Assembly: GCF_900156175.1 (NCBI RefSeq)
Contig: NZ_FTMV01000008.1
Span: 124,001-188,000 of the forward strand
DNA from: Janthinobacterium sp. TND4EL3
GTDB lineage: Bacteria; Pseudomonadota; Gammaproteobacteria; Burkholderiales; Burkholderiaceae_D
Direction: 5' to 3'
DNA: 64,000 nucleotides
The number at the start of each line of letters is the position of its first letter. Within the stretch, counting starts at the first letter, position 1. Made by a program: the position numbers and the translations under genes. Below the pieces are notes generated by a model. It saw only the letters and a list, made by a program, of their open reading frames with translations, ran no database searches and was not told the origin of the DNA. This document shows, piece after piece, positions 63,050-64,000 of the stretch.

Positions 63050-64000
63050 TCAAGCCGGCTTGAGCTTGCCTGCCGAGTAACGGTTCCAGCCGTAGCCGGC
63101 AATGATGATGGCCAGGATGGCCGCCTGTGCCAGCAGGGTTTCCGCCGTCGGCAGGATGCCCAGCAGGTCGATGCGCATGAAGTCGACGGGGGTCACGCCG
63201 ACCCAGCCCGCTTCCTGCAGCGCGGCCACGCCCTTGCCCATCAAAATGACGGCCAGCACGGCCACGAAGGCGGATGTCCACGAGAAGAACTTGCCGATAG
63301 GCATTCGGGCGCTGGTGCGCAGCAAGGCCCAGGCGATCACGACCAGCAGCACGATGGCCACGAGGAAGCCGCCCAGCAGGGCGCCGCCGTTGCCGTCGGC
63401 CGCCAGGGCGGAATAGAACAGCACGGTTTCAAACACTTCGCGGTAGACGGCGATGAAGGCCAGGGCGAACAGGCCCCAGGCCGAGCGCCGCGTCATGGCC
63501 GCCGTGAGCTTCTCGTGCAAATATTCCTGCCAGCGCCCGGCGCTGCTCTTCTGGTGCATCCACAGGCCCACGCTGAGCAGGACCAGGGCCGCGAACACGG
63601 AACCGAGCCCTTCGCTCACCTCGCGGCTGGCGCCGCTGATGGTCACCAGATAGGTTGCCGCCACCCACGTCAGGGCGCCCGCCACCAGCGCGCTGATCCA
63701 GCCGCCATGCACGTAGGGCATGACGTCGCTGCGCTTGGCCTTGCGCAGGAAGGCGATGATGCCGATGACGATCAGCAGCGCTTCCACGCCTTCGCGCAGC
63801 AAAATCGTCAGGGCGCCGACAAAAGTCGTCATCGGGTCGGCCTTGGCCTCGCCCAGTTCCGCTTCCACGTGGCTGAACAGTTGCTGCAGCTTGTCGCCGG
63901 CCGCTTCGGCGTCGGCCACCGTGCCCTTGGCCACGGCGGAACGGTAGGCCAGCATGGCGTTTTCCACGGCCAGCAGCAGGGATTTGTTGCGCGCGCCGAC
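63050..64000 (-). CDS. FTR1-family high-affinity iron permease (5' end outside window)
   Basis: The gene runs in from the right edge; at least 316 C-terminal residues are present. A periplasmic helical region (DAEAAGDKLQQLFSHVEAEL) precedes seven TM helices. Both iron-transport motifs are seen: LLREGVEALLIVIGII (R-E-x-x-E) and IAVYREVFETVLFYS (R-E-x-x-E). FTR1 imports Fe3+ (after ferroxidation in EfeUOB or FTR1-cupredoxin systems). The partners would be upstream, beyond the window. Confidence 0.92.
   Translation of the reverse strand, partial: VGARNKSLLLAVENAMLAYRSAVAKGTVADAEAAGDKLQQLFSHVEAELGEAKADPMTTFVGALTILLREGVEALLIVIGIIAFLRKAKRSDVMPYVHGGWISALVAGALTWVAATYLVTISGASREVSEGLGSVFAALVLLSVGLWMHQKSSAGRWQEYLHEKLTAAMTRRSAWGLFALAFIAVYREVFETVLFYSALAADGNGGALLGGFLVAIVLLVVIAWALLRTSARMPIGKFFSWTSAFVAVLAVILMGKGVAALQEAGWVGVTPVDFMRIDLLGILPTAETLLAQAAILAIIIAGYGWNRYSAGKLKPA

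Overview
The window looks like chromosome from an Oxalobacteraceae-type betaproteobacterium (Janthinobacterium/Massilia/Duganella range). This is inferred from the high GC, the cyoABCD-SURF1-regBA order, the many large hybrid kinases and the general protein style; I could not run a database search. No rRNA, tRNA, CRISPR array, phage or insertion sequence was seen. Genes are dense and mostly in short operons with 1-17 nt overlaps.

Layout. 1-1.6 kb: the end of an SRPBCC/AHSA1-type gene, an intergenic inverted repeat and an exported alpha/beta hydrolase. 1.7-13.4 kb: a signalling block. One hybrid kinase on + faces, stop codon to stop codon, a four-gene operon on - (CHASE3/GAF hybrid kinase with three receivers, CheR, receiver-kinase, hybrid kinase); the two facing kinases are close paralogues. 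13.6-22.6 kb: an Hsp20 gene behind an FNR-like site, an MFS transporter, then cyoABCD-SURF1-regB-regA, which joins a bo-type quinol oxidase to a redox-responsive two-component system. 22.6-25.1 kb: small unknown genes and a GNAT. 25.1-30.7 kb: selU-selD followed by a PhnDCEE-like ABC transporter, probably selenium uptake feeding selenophosphate and 2-selenouridine tRNA synthesis. 30.8-31.5 kb: a deletion scar in which the 3' ends of a flavin monooxygenase gene and a tetR gene are joined head to head. 31.5-33.7 kb: lrgAB and a divergent LysR gene. 33.7-36.1 kb: a glutaminyl cyclase and two exported unknowns.

36.2-40.2 kb holds the most interesting unit: an FNR-like site, then a 668-residue protein with a VioB-like ferritin domain and a Cys/Gly-rich C-terminal domain, overlapped by a DUF692 (MNIO) oxygenase gene and a DUF2063 partner gene. 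MNIO/DUF2063 pairs modify cysteines in small peptides; here the only visible substrate is the tail of a large ferritin-like protein.

40.2-64 kb: DUF3297, a KGG-like stress protein, an Imm33-like immunity gene, a metallophosphoesterase, a serine hydrolase, a DJ-1/PfpI protein, a phosphoethanolamine transferase, ferredoxin-NADP reductase, an acyltransferase, a DASS carboxylate transporter, a signalling operon (periplasmic binding protein, hybrid kinase with HPt, REC-PAS-GGDEF-EAL-REC), a TetR-controlled SDR/quinone oxidoreductase operon with recognisable operators, a gamma-glutamylcyclotransferase and an FTR1 iron permease cut by the right edge.
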